From: Ruminococcus albus AD2013
Lineage (GTDB): Bacteria; Bacillota; Clostridia; Oscillospirales; Ruminococcaceae
Reading direction: 5' to 3'
Length of the DNA: 64,000 nucleotides
NCBI RefSeq assembly: GCF_000526775.1
Contig: NZ_JAGS01000001.1
Location: forward strand, 3,224,001 to 3,288,000
A model generated the notes under the pieces. That model was given only the letters and a program-made list of their open reading frames with translations. It did not search any database and was not told where the DNA came from. Position 1 is the first letter of the stretch. Each line of letters opens with the position of its first letter. Both the position numbers and the translations under genes were made by a program. Positions 53,673 to 62,808 of the stretch are shown one piece after another.

Positions 53673-56243
53673 ATGAAACTGCTTTGTATAGACGGCAACA
53701 GTATAATGAACCGCGCATTTTACGGCATACGCATACTCACCAACTCAAAGGGCATATGCACCAATGCGCTAACGGGATTCATGAATATATATCTTAAAGA
53801 AATAGAAGAGGTACACCCCGACTGCGTGGCTGTGGCTTTTGACCTTAAAGCACCCACATTCAGGCATAAGGCGAATGCGTCATACAAGGCTAACCGCAAG
53901 GGTATGCCCGATGAACTCGCACAGCAGATGCCACTTATAAAAAAGCTTCTCGGACTCCTCGGCATAAAGACTGTGGAGTGTGAGGGCTATGAAGCCGATG
54001 ATATCCTCGGTACACTCTCAAAAGCTGCTGCTGACAGCGGTAATGAGTGCTATATCCTTACAGGTGACCGCGACAGCTTTCAGCTTGTCAGCGAAAGGGT
54101 GACAGTCCGCCTTGCAGGCACAAAGGAGACCAAGATATATACCCCCGACCGCATTATGGAAGAATACGGCGTATCACCCCGCCAGATGATAGAGGTCAAG
54201 GCGCTGATGGGCGATACCTCGGATAATATCTCGGGCGTAAAGGGCATAGGCGAAAAGACCGCCCTGAATCTTATCCAGCAAGCAGGTACTGTTGAAAACC
54301 TCTATTCCGACCTTGATAAATTCACGATAACCAAGGGCAACCGCGCAAAGCTTGAAGCAGGACATGATGATGCTATCGACAGCCATTTCCTTGCAGAGAT
54401 ATGCCTTGAAGCTCCCGTTGAAAAGGACACCGCGGCTTACAAATTAACTGCTCCCGATGCAGTCGAAGCTAAAGCTTTCCTCACCGAGCTTGAAATGCTC
54501 AGACTGATGGAAAGACTGAAACTCACAGGTGCGGACAGCAAGTCAGCCGATACGGGTGAGGAGACCAAAATAAAGCTCAAAGACCTGCCCAAGTACAAAA
54601 CAGGTCTTCCCCTGAATGATGATGCCATCGCTCAGATGACCGAGGGCAAAAAATCAGCCTTTATCTTTGACGGCAATAAATTGCAGGTGTTCTTTGATGA
54701 CAAGGCGTATGCCGTAGCTTTCGGCGACTGGGATTTCGACGGCATAGTCCTGAAATATTTTGAGAGCGACTGTGAAAAGACTGCTTTTGAGGGCAAAAAA
54801 GCCCATAGATTTGCCTTTGATAACGGCACAAGGCTGAACGGTCTTACATTCTGCTGTGACCTTGCAGGATATCTGCTGAATTCTCAGGCAGGGGAGTACA
54901 CTGTCGAAAATCTCTGCCTGACCTATAAGGTCACTTACCGCTCGGATATGGGCGATTTCGCAGATATATGCTCACTGCTACCGCTTGCAGAAAACCTTAA
55001 ATTACAGCTTGAACAGACCGAGATGCTCAAACTCTTCAACGATGTGGAAATGCCCCTCTGTGAAGTTCTAGCATCTATGGAGCATTACGGTGTCCGTGCA
55101 GATACAAACGGTATACGTGAGTTCGGCAAATGGCTGAAAAAGGATATCGAAGCCCTCACTAAGCAGATATACGACCTTGCAGGCGGCGAATTCAATATCG
55201 CATCACCGAAACAGCTGGGCGAAGTCCTCTTTGAAAAACTGGGACTTCCCGCAAAGAAGAAAACCAAGTCGGGCTATTCCACCAACGCCGAAGTTCTTGA
55301 AGAACTTGCCGACAAGCACCCTATTGTACGCCTTGTGCTTGAATACCGCACCCTTACAAAACTTAGCTCCACCTATGTTGACGGTCTGCTGAAAGAAGTA
55401 GAATCCGACGGCAGGGTACACAGCGTATTCAAACAGACCGAGACCCGCACGGGACGTATAAGCTCCACCGAACCCAATATGCAGAATATCCCCGTGCGCA
55501 AGGAGATAGGACGCAATATGCGTAAATTCTTCGTTGCGGGTGAAGGCTGTACTCTTCTCGATGCCGATTACAGCCAGATAGAACTCCGTGTACTGGCGGC
55601 AGTATGCGGCGATGAGAATATGAGAAAAACTTTTGAAGAGGGCACGGATATCCATGCCATGACAGCTTCACAGGTATTCGGGATACCCGCCGATATGGTG
55701 CTCCCCGAAATGAGATCAGCCGCAAAGGCAGTAAACTTCGGCATCATCTACGGTATCGGAGCATTCTCACTATCCAAGGATATAGGTGTCAGCGTGGCAG
55801 AAGCCAAGCAGTATATCAAGAACTATCTCGATAACTTCCCGAAGGTATCACAGTTCATGGATAAGACAGTAGAGGACGGCATAAAGAACGGCTATGTCAC
55901 CACCATATTCGGCAGACGCCGTTATATCCCCGAACTTTCAGCTACCAATAAAGTCATGCAGGCATTCGGAAAGCGTGCCGCTATGAATGCCCCGATACAG
56001 GGCGCGGCGGCGGATATCATCAAGATAGCCATGGTAAAGGTCTACCAGAGGCTGAAAGAAGAAAAGCTGGATGCAAGGCTGATATTACAGGTACACGATG
56101 AACTTATTATCGAAGTAACCCCCGAGGATAAGGACAGGGCTTCCGCCGTGCTGAAAGAAGAGATGGAAAATGCAGTCAAGCTTTCGGTGCCTATGGAGGT
56201 ATCCGTCGGCGAGGGCGAAAGCTGGTATCTTGCAAAGGGCTAA
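53673..56243 (+). CDS. polA: DNA polymerase I
   Basis: Replicative gap-filling and repair polymerase, 856 residues. The N-terminal 5' nuclease domain (1 to about 290) keeps CEGYEADDILGTL and LTGDRDSFQL. The middle exonuclease-like domain (about 310-480) lacks the DxE and other metal residues, so proofreading is probably absent, as in Bacillus-type enzymes. The polymerase domain has motif A DADYSQIELRVLA, motif B RSAAKAVNFGIIYG and motif C QVHDELIIE. GGGAGG lies before the ATG. A small unknown gene, an rluA-type gene and tcdA follow on the same strand. Confidence 0.97.
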   Translation: MKLLCIDGNSIMNRAFYGIRILTNSKGICTNALTGFMNIYLKEIEEVHPDCVAVAFDLKAPTFRHKANASYKANRKGMPDELAQQMPLIKKLLGLLGIKTVECEGYEADDILGTLSKAAADSGNECYILTGDRDSFQLVSERVTVRLAGTKETKIYTPDRIMEEYGVSPRQMIEVKALMGDTSDNISGVKGIGEKTALNLIQQAGTVENLYSDLDKFTITKGNRAKLEAGHDDAIDSHFLAEICLEAPVEKDTAAYKLTAPDAVEAKAFLTELEMLRLMERLKLTGADSKSADTGEETKIKLKDLPKYKTGLPLNDDAIAQMTEGKKSAFIFDGNKLQVFFDDKAYAVAFGDWDFDGIVLKYFESDCEKTAFEGKKAHRFAFDNGTRLNGLTFCCDLAGYLLNSQAGEYTVENLCLTYKVTYRSDMGDFADICSLLPLAENLKLQLEQTEMLKLFNDVEMPLCEVLASMEHYGVRADTNGIREFGKWLKKDIEALTKQIYDLAGGEFNIASPKQLGEVLFEKLGLPAKKKTKSGYSTNAEVLEELADKHPIVRLVLEYRTLTKLSSTYVDGLLKEVESDGRVHSVFKQTETRTGRISSTEPNMQNIPVRKEIGRNMRKFFVAGEGCTLLDADYSQIELRVLAAVCGDENMRKTFEEGTDIHAMTASQVFGIPADMVLPEMRSAAKAVNFGIIYGIGAFSLSKDIGVSVAEAKQYIKNYLDNFPKVSQFMDKTVEDGIKNGYVTTIFGRRRYIPELSATNKVMQAFGKRAAMNAPIQGAAADIIKIAMVKVYQRLKEEKLDARLILQVHDELIIEVTPEDKDRASAVLKEEMENAVKLSVPMEVSVGEGESWYLAKG

Positions 56244-56267
56244 TACCCACGAAAGGTCGGTTTGATT

Positions 56268-56816
56268 ATGACAGAATTGATCGAGCGTATAAGCATCACT
56301 GTTGATAAAAAGAAAGTCAGAAGTTACTGTAACAAAATACTGAAAAAGTGCAGTTTTAAATCAAGCAGAGATCTACAGAATATATCCGCTCTGGCGACAT
56401 GGCTGTATATCTACGGCTATTATGATGAAATGATCGAAGTCTGTGACCTGCTAAAGGATATGGAGTTTTCGGGAAATTACGATATCTGGTTCAGCCCCGA
56501 TATGGTGATGTGCCTGAAATCAAGAGTGCTCAGAGAACGGGGCTTAACAGAAGGATCCCAAGCTCTGATAAATAAGATCAACGAACATCGCCACCCCGAA
56601 TTATACGTAAATCTGGTAGATTCCTACATGATAGATATGGATATCAACATAGCGGAAGAGCTCAAAAATCGCCCCAGATCACTGGCTGACGGTTGGCGCT
56701 TCTGCAAACTTCAATCAGCCATAAGGTACCGAGAAGCAGGTAAATTTCCTGTCCCCGATGAAAAATTTGAAAGCGATATCCGGGAACTTGTAGACATTTT
56801 ACGTCAGGTAAAATAA
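56268..56816 (+). CDS. Hypothetical protein, 182 aa
   Basis: Not recognised. A soluble, largely helical protein (TELIERISITVDKKKVRSYCNK; ALATWLYIYGYYDEMIEVCDLLKDMEF) with the feel of TPR-like helical repeats in the first half. ATG 56268 is served by GAAAGG; the open frame can begin 6 bases earlier at a TTG. It lies 24 bases after polA and 38 before the pseudouridine synthase gene, so it is probably co-transcribed with both. Confidence 0.72.
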   Translation: MTELIERISITVDKKKVRSYCNKILKKCSFKSSRDLQNISALATWLYIYGYYDEMIEVCDLLKDMEFSGNYDIWFSPDMVMCLKSRVLRERGLTEGSQALINKINEHRHPELYVNLVDSYMIDMDINIAEELKNRPRSLADGWRFCKLQSAIRYREAGKFPVPDEKFESDIRELVDILRQVK

Positions 56817-56854
56817 GGCTATAAAACATCACAAAAAATAGGCGGAGGATAAAT

Positions 56855-57820
56855 TTGAGAGAATTCAGTATAAACAAAAATGACGCGGGACAGCGCATGG
56901 ATAAATTTCTCACCAAGGCAGTCCCTGCACTGCCGAAAAACCTGATGTACAAATACATCAGGTTAAAGCGCATAAAGCTTAACGGCAAACGCTGTGAGAT
57001 AAGCACAAAACTCAGCGAGGGCGACAGCGTACAGCTCTATATCAATGATGAATTTTTCCCCGAAAAGCGCGATGAAGCCCACCGTTTCCTCAACGCGCCC
57101 AAGGATATCGAAATAGTGTACGAGGACGAAAATATACTCCTCTGCGATAAGCCCTGCGGTCTTGTGGTGCATGAGGACGAAAGCGGAGAAGCGGATACAC
57201 TGATAGACCGTGTTCTGCACTATCTCTATGACAAAGGGGAATACGATCCCGATACCGAAAACAGCTTCACTCCCGCCCTGTGCAACCGCATCGACAGGAA
57301 TACCTCGGGTATAGTTATATGTGCCAAAAATGCCGAAAGCCTGCGGGTGCTCAATCAGAAAGTCAAGGACAGGGAACTTGAAAAACTCTATCTCTGCGTT
57401 ACAGTGGGTATCCCTAATAAAAAGTCCGCCGAGCTGAAAGCTTTCCATCGCCGCGATGAAAAGACAAAGGTAGTCCGTGTAGAGGACAAGTCTTTCCCGG
57501 GCAGTAAGACCATGATAACCCGATATAAAGTTCTTGCTGAGAATAAGCAGTCCGACTTGGCACTTCTGGAAGTCGATCTCGTCACAGGCAGAACTCACCA
57601 GATAAGAGCACATCTTGCACACATCGGCTACCCTCTGCTGGGCGACGGAAAATACGGCAGCAACAAGATAAACCGCGCCCTCGGCGTGAAGACCCAGGCG
57701 CTGTGTTCCTATAAACTCACATTCCGCTTCGCCACCGAAAGCGGTTGTCTTGAATATCTTGACGGCAAAAGCTTTGAAGTAAAAAAAGTCTGGTTCAAAG
57801 ATAAATTCTTTCAACTTTAA
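56855..57820 (+). CDS. RluA/RluD-family pseudouridine synthase with S4 domain
   Basis: A 321-residue RNA pseudouridine synthase. An N-terminal S4-like RNA-binding domain (about 12-65) precedes the catalytic domain. The catalytic aspartate is D147 in NRIDRNTSG, and the C-terminal motif is GRTHQIRAHLAHIGYPLLGD. The target uridine in rRNA or tRNA cannot be told from the sequence. The start is a TTG (LREFSINKND) with GGAGG 6 bases upstream, a second non-ATG start besides rpoC. It lies in the polA operon. Confidence 0.93.
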   Translation: MREFSINKNDAGQRMDKFLTKAVPALPKNLMYKYIRLKRIKLNGKRCEISTKLSEGDSVQLYINDEFFPEKRDEAHRFLNAPKDIEIVYEDENILLCDKPCGLVVHEDESGEADTLIDRVLHYLYDKGEYDPDTENSFTPALCNRIDRNTSGIVICAKNAESLRVLNQKVKDRELEKLYLCVTVGIPNKKSAELKAFHRRDEKTKVVRVEDKSFPGSKTMITRYKVLAENKQSDLALLEVDLVTGRTHQIRAHLAHIGYPLLGDGKYGSNKINRALGVKTQALCSYKLTFRFATESGCLEYLDGKSFEVKKVWFKDKFFQL

Positions 57821-57943
57821 AAAGCTTGCGGGAGATCTGCACCGTCAGCAAAAATCTGTGCAAGTTTGTCAGAGTACATATTTCCGTCTGACAGTACGGC
57901 TCGACAATTATCAATAAAGCAAGTAATTTCACGGAGGACTAAT

Positions 57944-58660
57944 ATGAAAGAACAGTATGCACGAAGCGAGTTGCTTCTCGGCAGTGAAGCCATGGAAAAA
58001 CTCCAGAACAGCCGCGTGGCAGTTTTCGGGGTAGGTGGAGTAGGCGGATTTGCAGTTGAAGCCCTTGCCAGAAGCGGAGTAGGCACCATCGACCTTATCG
58101 ACAGCGATACCGTCAGCACCACTAACCTCAACCGCCAGATAATCGCCCTCCACAGCACCGTCGGCAGATACAAGACCGAGATAGCCGCCGAAAGGATACA
58201 CGATATCGACCCCGATATAACCGTAAATGTACATAACTGTTTCTTCATGCCCGAGACCGCCGATGATTTCGATTTCACACAGTATACATACGTGATAGAT
58301 GCCATCGACACTGTCACAGGCAAGATAGAGATAATAATGAAAGCCAAAGCCGCAGGAGTACCCGTGATATCCGCCATGGGCGCAGGCAATAAGCTTGACC
58401 CCACCGCATTCCGCGTCACCGATATCTATAAGACAAAGGGATGCCCTCTTGCAAGGGTGATGCGCCGCGAACTCAAAAAGCGTAATGTTGCACACCTCAA
58501 AGTAGTCTACTCCGAGGAAGAACCCATAACTCCCCGCACAAGTTCCGAAGAACCACAGGAAGGCAGACGTTCCGTTCCCGGTTCTGTAGCCTTTGTCCCC
58601 TCCGTGGCAGGACTTATACTTGCAGGGGAAGTCATAAAGGATATCATATCGGCAGACTGA
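57944..58660 (+). CDS. tcdA: tRNA threonylcarbamoyladenosine dehydratase
   Basis: An E1-like ThiF/MoeB-family enzyme, 238 residues, that uses ATP to cyclise t6A37 of tRNA to ct6A, improving decoding of ANN codons. The ATP loop GVGGVGGFAVEALARSG is near 28-44, the R-finger region LNRQI follows, and D in VIDAIDTV lies near the adenylate. The MRREL and GSVAFVPSVAGLILAGEV segments are typical of TcdA (CsdL). ATG 57944 has GGAGG 6 bases upstream, so the longer frame is rejected. It is followed by a tRNA-Arg gene with its own promoter. Confidence 0.92.
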   Translation: MKEQYARSELLLGSEAMEKLQNSRVAVFGVGGVGGFAVEALARSGVGTIDLIDSDTVSTTNLNRQIIALHSTVGRYKTEIAAERIHDIDPDITVNVHNCFFMPETADDFDFTQYTYVIDAIDTVTGKIEIIMKAKAAGVPVISAMGAGNKLDPTAFRVTDIYKTKGCPLARVMRRELKKRNVAHLKVVYSEEEPITPRTSSEEPQEGRRSVPGSVAFVPSVAGLILAGEVIKDIISAD

Positions 58661-58679
58661 AAAAAATTTGAAAAAGGTC

Positions 58680-58708
58680 TTGCATTTTCCTCTGAGATAT
58701 GGTATAAT
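58680..58708 (+). promoter_or_regulatory. Promoter of tRNA-Arg(CCT)
   Basis: TTGCAT (58680-58685), 17-base spacer, TATAAT (58703-58708) with extended TGG, 14 bases before the mature tRNA. Confidence 0.85.
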
Positions 58709-58722
58709 AATTAAGTTGATAA

Positions 58723-58796
58723 GTCGCTGTAGCTCAGCTGGATAGAGCGGCCGCCTCCTAAGCGGCAGGCCGGAGGTTCGAATCCTCTCAGCGACG
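58723..58796 (+). tRNA. tRNA-Arg (anticodon CCT)
   Basis: Complete cloverleaf of 74 bases: acceptor GTCGCTG/CAGCGAC, D stem GCTC/GAGC, anticodon stem GCCGC/GCGGC around CTCCTAA, and T arm GGAGG-TTCGAAT-CCTCT. CCT reads AGG codons. The CCA end is not encoded. A strong terminator follows at once. Confidence 0.95.
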
Positions 58797-58800
58797 TTTT

Positions 58801-58832
58801 CCCCGAAGTTTAAGGCTTCGGGGGCTTTTTTT
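58801..58832 (+). terminator. Terminator of tRNA-Arg(CCT)
   Basis: 8-bp stem CCCCGAAG/CTTCGGGG followed by GCTTTTTTT. Confidence 0.92.
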
Positions 58833-58853
58833 ATCCCAAAATCTACATACAAA

Positions 58854-58887
58854 AAAAGACTGCCGCGTCACTTCGCAGCAGTCTTTT
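58854..58887 (-). terminator. Terminator of the isomerase gene
   Basis: 10-bp stem AAAAGACTGC/GCAGTCTTTT just past the stop, with a U7 run on the minus strand. Confidence 0.88.
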
Positions 58888-58900
58888 CTTTTAAAGCAAT

Positions 58901-60403
58901 TTATTTGTAAGGGTTCTCGCCAAAATATCTTGTGGAAGCAGGTCTGTTGTACTCTCTGTCTTCAACACCCAGGAACTTCAGCACATTGAACAGTGCCTTG
59001 CCGTGGTGACCGAATACAACTGCACCGTGATGAGGATAGCCCTTCTCCAGCAGTACATATCTGTAGAATCTTGCCATCTCCTTGATGCCGAAGATACCGA
59101 TAGTACCGAAGGAACGAGTAGCTACAGGCAGGATCTCACCCTCAGCTGCATAAGAACGCAGAGTTGCGTCAGCAGTAGACTGAAGTCTGAAGAATGTGAT
59201 CTCGCCGGGCTTGATGTCGCCCTCAAGAGTACCTCTTGTGATATCAGGCTCAACATCAGGCTCCAGACCTCTGTGCATGATGAGCTGATACTTCATAACA
59301 GGGTTGTTCAGGATGCAGCAGCTGCCGTTGCCGCAGTGGAAGCCCATGAATGTATCTCTCTGAGTATAATCGAACTTGCCTTCGATATCCTCTCTGTAAA
59401 TGTTGCCGGGAACAGTGTTGTTGATATCCAGCAGAGTAACGATATCGTCGGATACGCACTGACCGATGTACTCGGAAAGAACGCCGTAGATATCAACTTC
59501 GCAGGATACAGGGATACCCCTTGCGCCCAGTCTGCCGTTTACATAGCAGGGAACGAAGCCGAACTGTGTCTGGAATGAAGGCCAGCACTTGTTAGCAAAT
59601 GCAACGAACTGTCTCTCGCCCTTGTGCTCTTCAGCCCAGTCAAGCAGAGTTACTTCGTACTGAGCAAGTCTGGGCAGGATGCCTGCCATCTTGTTGCCGT
59701 CGCCCAGTTCCTTCTCCATATCAGCGATAACGCCGGGGATACGGGGATCGTCCTTGTGCTCGTTGTAAGCTGCGAACAGGTCAAGCTCGGAGTTTTCCTC
59801 GATCTCAACGCCCAGGTCATACAGTCTTGCGATAGGTGCATTGCAAGCCAGGAAGTCCTGAGGACGGGGACCGAAGGATATGATCTTGAGATTTCTCAGA
59901 CCAACGATAGTCTTTGCGATAGGGATAAACTCGTTTATCATATCAGCAACTTCGGGAGCAGTACCAACAGGATACTCGGGAATGTAAGCAGTTACGCCTC
60001 TCAGCTTGAGGTTGTAGCTGGCATTGAGCATACCGCAGTAAGCGTCGCCTCTGTTGTCGATAAGTGCATCGCCGCAGTCATCCTCAGCAGCTGCAACGAA
60101 CATTGCAGGGCCGTCGAAATACTTAGCGAGCAGTGTTTCAGGGGTCTCGGGACCGAAGTTGCCAAGGTATACAACGAGAGCGTTGCAGCCCGCAGCGTTA
60201 ACTTCGTCAAGAGCCTTTCTCATGTGTACTTCGTTCTCAATAACGGTAGGACATACAAAAAGTCCCTCTGCGCCGTACTTTTCGGTATAAGCCTTAGCTA
60301 CGGCATTTCTTCTGTTTTCTGACAGGCTCATGGGGAAGCAGTCTCTTGAAACTGCCACAAGACCTATCTTCACTTCAGGTGTGTTTGCAAGCTTGTTGCT
60401 CAT
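58901..60403 (-). CDS. L-fucose/L-arabinose isomerase-family protein
   Basis: A 500-residue member of the FucI/AraA-like isomerase superfamily (COG2407 type), which interconverts aldoses and ketoses with a metal ion. Candidate metal ligands are E and D in CEVDIYG and H in GFHCGNGSCC; LGNFGPETPETLLA marks the N-terminal domain. Length is shorter than E. coli FucI (about 590). Whether the substrate is L-fucose, L-arabinose or another sugar cannot be decided; either fits a plant-fibre degrader. It is transcribed alone: consensus promoter at 60502-60530, a 90-base leader, GGAGG before the ATG, and a terminator. Confidence 0.85.
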   Translation of the reverse strand: MSNKLANTPEVKIGLVAVSRDCFPMSLSENRRNAVAKAYTEKYGAEGLFVCPTVIENEVHMRKALDEVNAAGCNALVVYLGNFGPETPETLLAKYFDGPAMFVAAAEDDCGDALIDNRGDAYCGMLNASYNLKLRGVTAYIPEYPVGTAPEVADMINEFIPIAKTIVGLRNLKIISFGPRPQDFLACNAPIARLYDLGVEIEENSELDLFAAYNEHKDDPRIPGVIADMEKELGDGNKMAGILPRLAQYEVTLLDWAEEHKGERQFVAFANKCWPSFQTQFGFVPCYVNGRLGARGIPVSCEVDIYGVLSEYIGQCVSDDIVTLLDINNTVPGNIYREDIEGKFDYTQRDTFMGFHCGNGSCCILNNPVMKYQLIMHRGLEPDVEPDITRGTLEGDIKPGEITFFRLQSTADATLRSYAAEGEILPVATRSFGTIGIFGIKEMARFYRYVLLEKGYPHHGAVVFGHHGKALFNVLKFLGVEDREYNRPASTRYFGENPYK

Positions 60404-60501
60404 GATAATTACCTCCGTTTTGGTGCGCCGCCGCTGTGTGTGCCCCGACGTTTCCGCCGACAGCTGAGCGCATATAAACTGCGATCTTCATCGTTGCACA
60501 C

Positions 60502-60530
60502 ATTATATCACATATACAACTTTGTGTCAA
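60502..60530 (-). promoter_or_regulatory. Consensus promoter of the isomerase gene
   Basis: Minus strand: TTGACA (60525-60530), 17-base spacer, TATAAT (60502-60507) with TGA before it. Confidence 0.88.
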
Positions 60531-60851
60531 TTCAAAAATTTGGCATTACCTCACCATTTATTGCGCAGTTTATGCGCTTTTTTTTAGAAGAATGTTCGTT
60601 ATTTTATTCGTATGTCTTTCGTCTTGACAGATAATGTACATACAACATCTGAGGAAGTCCGCCGATGATGTACGTACCGCTCTGGGGAGTTGTTATATGT
60701 AAGGTATGTACATATCAAAGTCTCCCGCAATTTATGCAACGAACCCGCGAACTATCAAAAAAACCACCCGTCTAACGAGTGGTTTGCGAAAGTCATATAA
60801 GTTCATTTATCACACCGCCTGAATTCCGGAATGGCAGTAAACTATAAAAAA
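60531..60851. other. Non-coding stretch between the isomerase promoter and the tRNA cluster
   Basis: No gene is seen. It holds a 5-bp hairpin GCGCA/TGCGC with a U8 run on the plus strand (about 60562-60585). It also holds an imperfect inverted repeat around TGTACATACAAC (about 60637) and GTTATATGTAAGGTATGTACA (about 60691-60711). A strong minus-strand terminator (AAACCAC/GTGGTTT with a U7 tract) lies at 60757-60785, beyond the tRNA-cluster terminator. The last would end any read-through or an unrecognised short transcript. Confidence 0.5.
60757..60785 (-). terminator. Second minus-strand terminator downstream of the tRNA cluster
   Basis: Stem AAACCAC/GTGGTTT with inner CGT/ACG pairing and a run of seven U on the minus strand. 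Confidence 0.8.
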
Positions 60852-60881
60852 ACAGCCCCTCAAATATTTCCGAGAAGCTGT
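60852..60881 (-). terminator. Terminator of the tRNA-Gly-Arg-His cluster
   Basis: Stem ACAGC/GCTGT with further CCCTC/GAG-type pairing, followed by U7 on the minus strand, 3 bases past tRNA-His. Confidence 0.82.
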
Positions 60882-60883
60882 AG

Positions 60884-60958
60884 GGTGGGTAGAGAGATTC
60901 GAACTCTCGATCTTCAGGACCACAATCTGACGCGTTAACCAACTACGCTATACCCACC
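60884..60958 (-). tRNA. tRNA-His (anticodon GTG)
   Basis: 75-base cloverleaf including the extra 5' G typical of tRNA-His: acceptor GTGGGTA/TACCCAC, anticodon stem TCAGA/CCTGA around TTGTGGT, T arm GAGAG-TTCGAAT-CTCTC. Third gene of the cluster; no CCA encoded. Confidence 0.95.
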
Positions 60959-60962
60959 GTAA

Positions 60963-61036
<74 letters not shown>

Positions 61037-61058
61037 ATATACTGCATTCAACAGTAAA

Positions 61059-61129
61059 AGCGGGTGATGGGAATCGAACCCACGTGGCCAGCTTGGAAGG
61101 CTGGAGTTCTACCATTGAACTACACCCGC
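61059..61129 (-). tRNA. tRNA-Gly (anticodon TCC)
   Basis: 71-base cloverleaf with acceptor GCGGGTG/CACCCGC and U discriminator base typical of Gly, anticodon stem CCAGC/GCTGG around CTTCCAA, and T arm GTGGG-TTCGATT-CCCAT. TCC reads GGA/GGG. First gene of the cluster. Confidence 0.95.
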
Positions 61130-61164
61130 ATTTGGGTCATTGACTTGACCAGTCAACGAAAATT

Positions 61165-61193
61165 ATTATACCACGACAATCCTGATTTGTCAA
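61165..61193 (-). promoter_or_regulatory. Consensus promoter of the tRNA cluster
   Basis: Minus strand: perfect TTGACA (61188-61193) and TATAAT (61165-61170), 17 bases apart, with extended TGG. A small TTGACTGGTCAAGTCAA palindrome lies between it and tRNA-Gly. Confidence 0.92.
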
Positions 61194-61337
61194 GCGCTTT
61201 CTCAAACATTCTATCATTTGTTTAAAAATATTTAAAATTGCGCCGATTATATAGTCTTTCATTACAAATAGATTTCCGCTTACTCTATCTATAAAGAGTT
61301 AGTATAGCGTACCTTGTAAAAAAAAACGTTAAAACTG

Positions 61338-61366
61338 TTGACAACAGAGTAAGAATGTAGTATAAT
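61338..61366 (+). promoter_or_regulatory. Consensus promoter of metK
   Basis: Perfect TTGACA (61338-61343) and TATAAT (61361-61366), 17 bases apart; the start is about 15 bases before the riboswitch P1 helix. Confidence 0.92.
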
Positions 61367-61387
61367 GTTAGACGTTAAATTTAATAG

Positions 61388-61498
61388 CCTTATCAAGAGC
61401 GGTGGAGGAATCAGGTCCTGTGAAGCCCGGCAACCTGTGTGCTGTATTATGCAGTTCGTCAAGGTGCCAAATCCTGCGGTTATTTCCGAAAGATGAGG
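61388..61498 (+). promoter_or_regulatory. SAM-I (S-box) riboswitch
   Basis: The conserved S-box elements are present in order: P1 CCTTATC (61388-61394) pairing with GATGAGG (61492-61498), AAGAGCGGTGGAGG, GAAGCCCGGCAACC, then AAGGTGCCAAATCCTGC. High SAM should stabilise P1 and let the downstream terminator form, shutting off metK and the following acyltransferase gene. Confidence 0.95.
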
Positions 61499-61520
61499 AA
61501 TTTTTATCAAAAAGATCTCA

Positions 61521-61552
61521 CCTCTCATTCCTTCGGAATTGAGAGGCTTTTT
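61521..61552 (+). terminator. Riboswitch-controlled terminator ahead of metK
   Basis: Stem CCTCTCATTCC/GGAATTGAGAGG with a 3-base loop and a U5 tract. Its 5' side can alternatively pair with the 3' side of P1 (GATGAGG region), which is the expected antiterminator. Confidence 0.9.
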
Positions 61553-61635
61553 ATTGGCTGTTGATTTAACGGTTAGCAACAGTATATGTCGGTTGAGCCG
61601 ACTAAGTTTCTTTATAAGAAAGGTAGGAACTATTC

Positions 61636-62808
61636 ATGTCAAGATTTCTTTTCACTTCCGAATCGGTGACCGAGGGTCACCCCGATAAGATCTGCGACCA
61701 GATCTCCGATGCTATCCTCGATGCAATGCTGGAACAGGATCCCTATTCCAGAGTTGCCTGCGAGACTGTGACAACAACAGGTATGATAATGTGCATGGGC
61801 GAGATCACCACCAAGGCACAGGTGGATATCCCCCAGATAGTACGCGATACCGTAGTGGGTATCGGCTATGACAGAGCAAAGTACGGTTTCGACGGCCATA
61901 CCTGCGCTGTTATGACCACTATCGACAAGCAGTCCCCCGATATCGCTATGGGCGTTGACAACGCTCTCGAGGGCAGAGAGGAAAATGCATTCGATACAGG
62001 TGCAGGCGATCAGGGTATCATGTTCGGCTATGCCTGCGATGAAACTCCCGAACTCATGCCCCTGCCTATATCCCTGGCACACAAGCTGGCTCTCAGACTT
62101 ACAGAAGTTCGCAAGAACGGCGCACTTCCTTACCTCCGTCCCGACGGAAAAACTCAGGTAACTGTTGAGTACGTTGACGGCAAGCCCGCAAGGATAGATG
62201 CAGTAGTAGTATCCTCACAGCACGATGCCAAGGTATCCATGGAGCAGATAAGAGCTGATATCATCGAGAAAGTCATCAAGCACGTTATCCCCGCAGGACT
62301 TCTCGACGACAAGACCACATACTTCGTGAACCCCACAGGCAGATTCGTTATCGGCGGACCTCAGGGCGACAGCGGTCTTACAGGCAGAAAGATCATCGTT
62401 GATACCTACGGCGGATATGCTCGCCACGGCGGCGGATGCTTCTCCGGCAAGGATCCAACGAAAGTTGACCGTTCCGCAGCTTATGCAGCAAGATATGTAG
62501 CTAAGAATATCGTAGCCGCAGGTCTTGCAAGCAGATGCGAAGTTGAGCTTGCATACGCTATCGGTGTTGCAAACCCTGTTTCCATACTGGTGGATACTTT
62601 CGGCACAGGCAAGGTATCCGATGAAAGACTCAGTGCAGCAGTCAACGACATCTTTGATCTCCGTCCCGCAGCTATCATCGATATGCTCGATCTCCGCAAG
62701 CCCCAGTACAAGCAGCTGGCAGCATACGGTCACATGGGCAGAGAAGATCTGGGCGTAGCATGGGAGCGCACAGATAAGGTACAGGCTCTCCTGGACGCTG
62801 TAAAATAA
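61636..62808 (+). CDS. metK: S-adenosylmethionine synthetase
   Basis: Makes SAM from methionine and ATP. The 390-residue protein has FTSESVTEGHPDKICDQISDAILD at the N-terminus, the signature GAGDQGIMFGYA, and the phosphate-binding GGCFSGKDPTKVDRSAAY. AAAGGTAGGAA precedes the ATG. It is controlled by the SAM-I riboswitch 140 bases upstream, a direct product feedback. Its TAA overlaps the ATG of the acyltransferase gene by one base (TAATG), so that gene is under the same control. Confidence 0.97.
   Translation: MSRFLFTSESVTEGHPDKICDQISDAILDAMLEQDPYSRVACETVTTTGMIMCMGEITTKAQVDIPQIVRDTVVGIGYDRAKYGFDGHTCAVMTTIDKQSPDIAMGVDNALEGREENAFDTGAGDQGIMFGYACDETPELMPLPISLAHKLALRLTEVRKNGALPYLRPDGKTQVTVEYVDGKPARIDAVVVSSQHDAKVSMEQIRADIIEKVIKHVIPAGLLDDKTTYFVNPTGRFVIGGPQGDSGLTGRKIIVDTYGGYARHGGGCFSGKDPTKVDRSAAYAARYVAKNIVAAGLASRCEVELAYAIGVANPVSILVDTFGTGKVSDERLSAAVNDIFDLRPAAIIDMLDLRKPQYKQLAAYGHMGREDLGVAWERTDKVQALLDAVK

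Noticed and set aside
60440..60634. 64-residue plus-strand frame opposite the isomerase leader
   Set aside because: It overlaps the consensus minus-strand promoter and has no ribosome-binding site.
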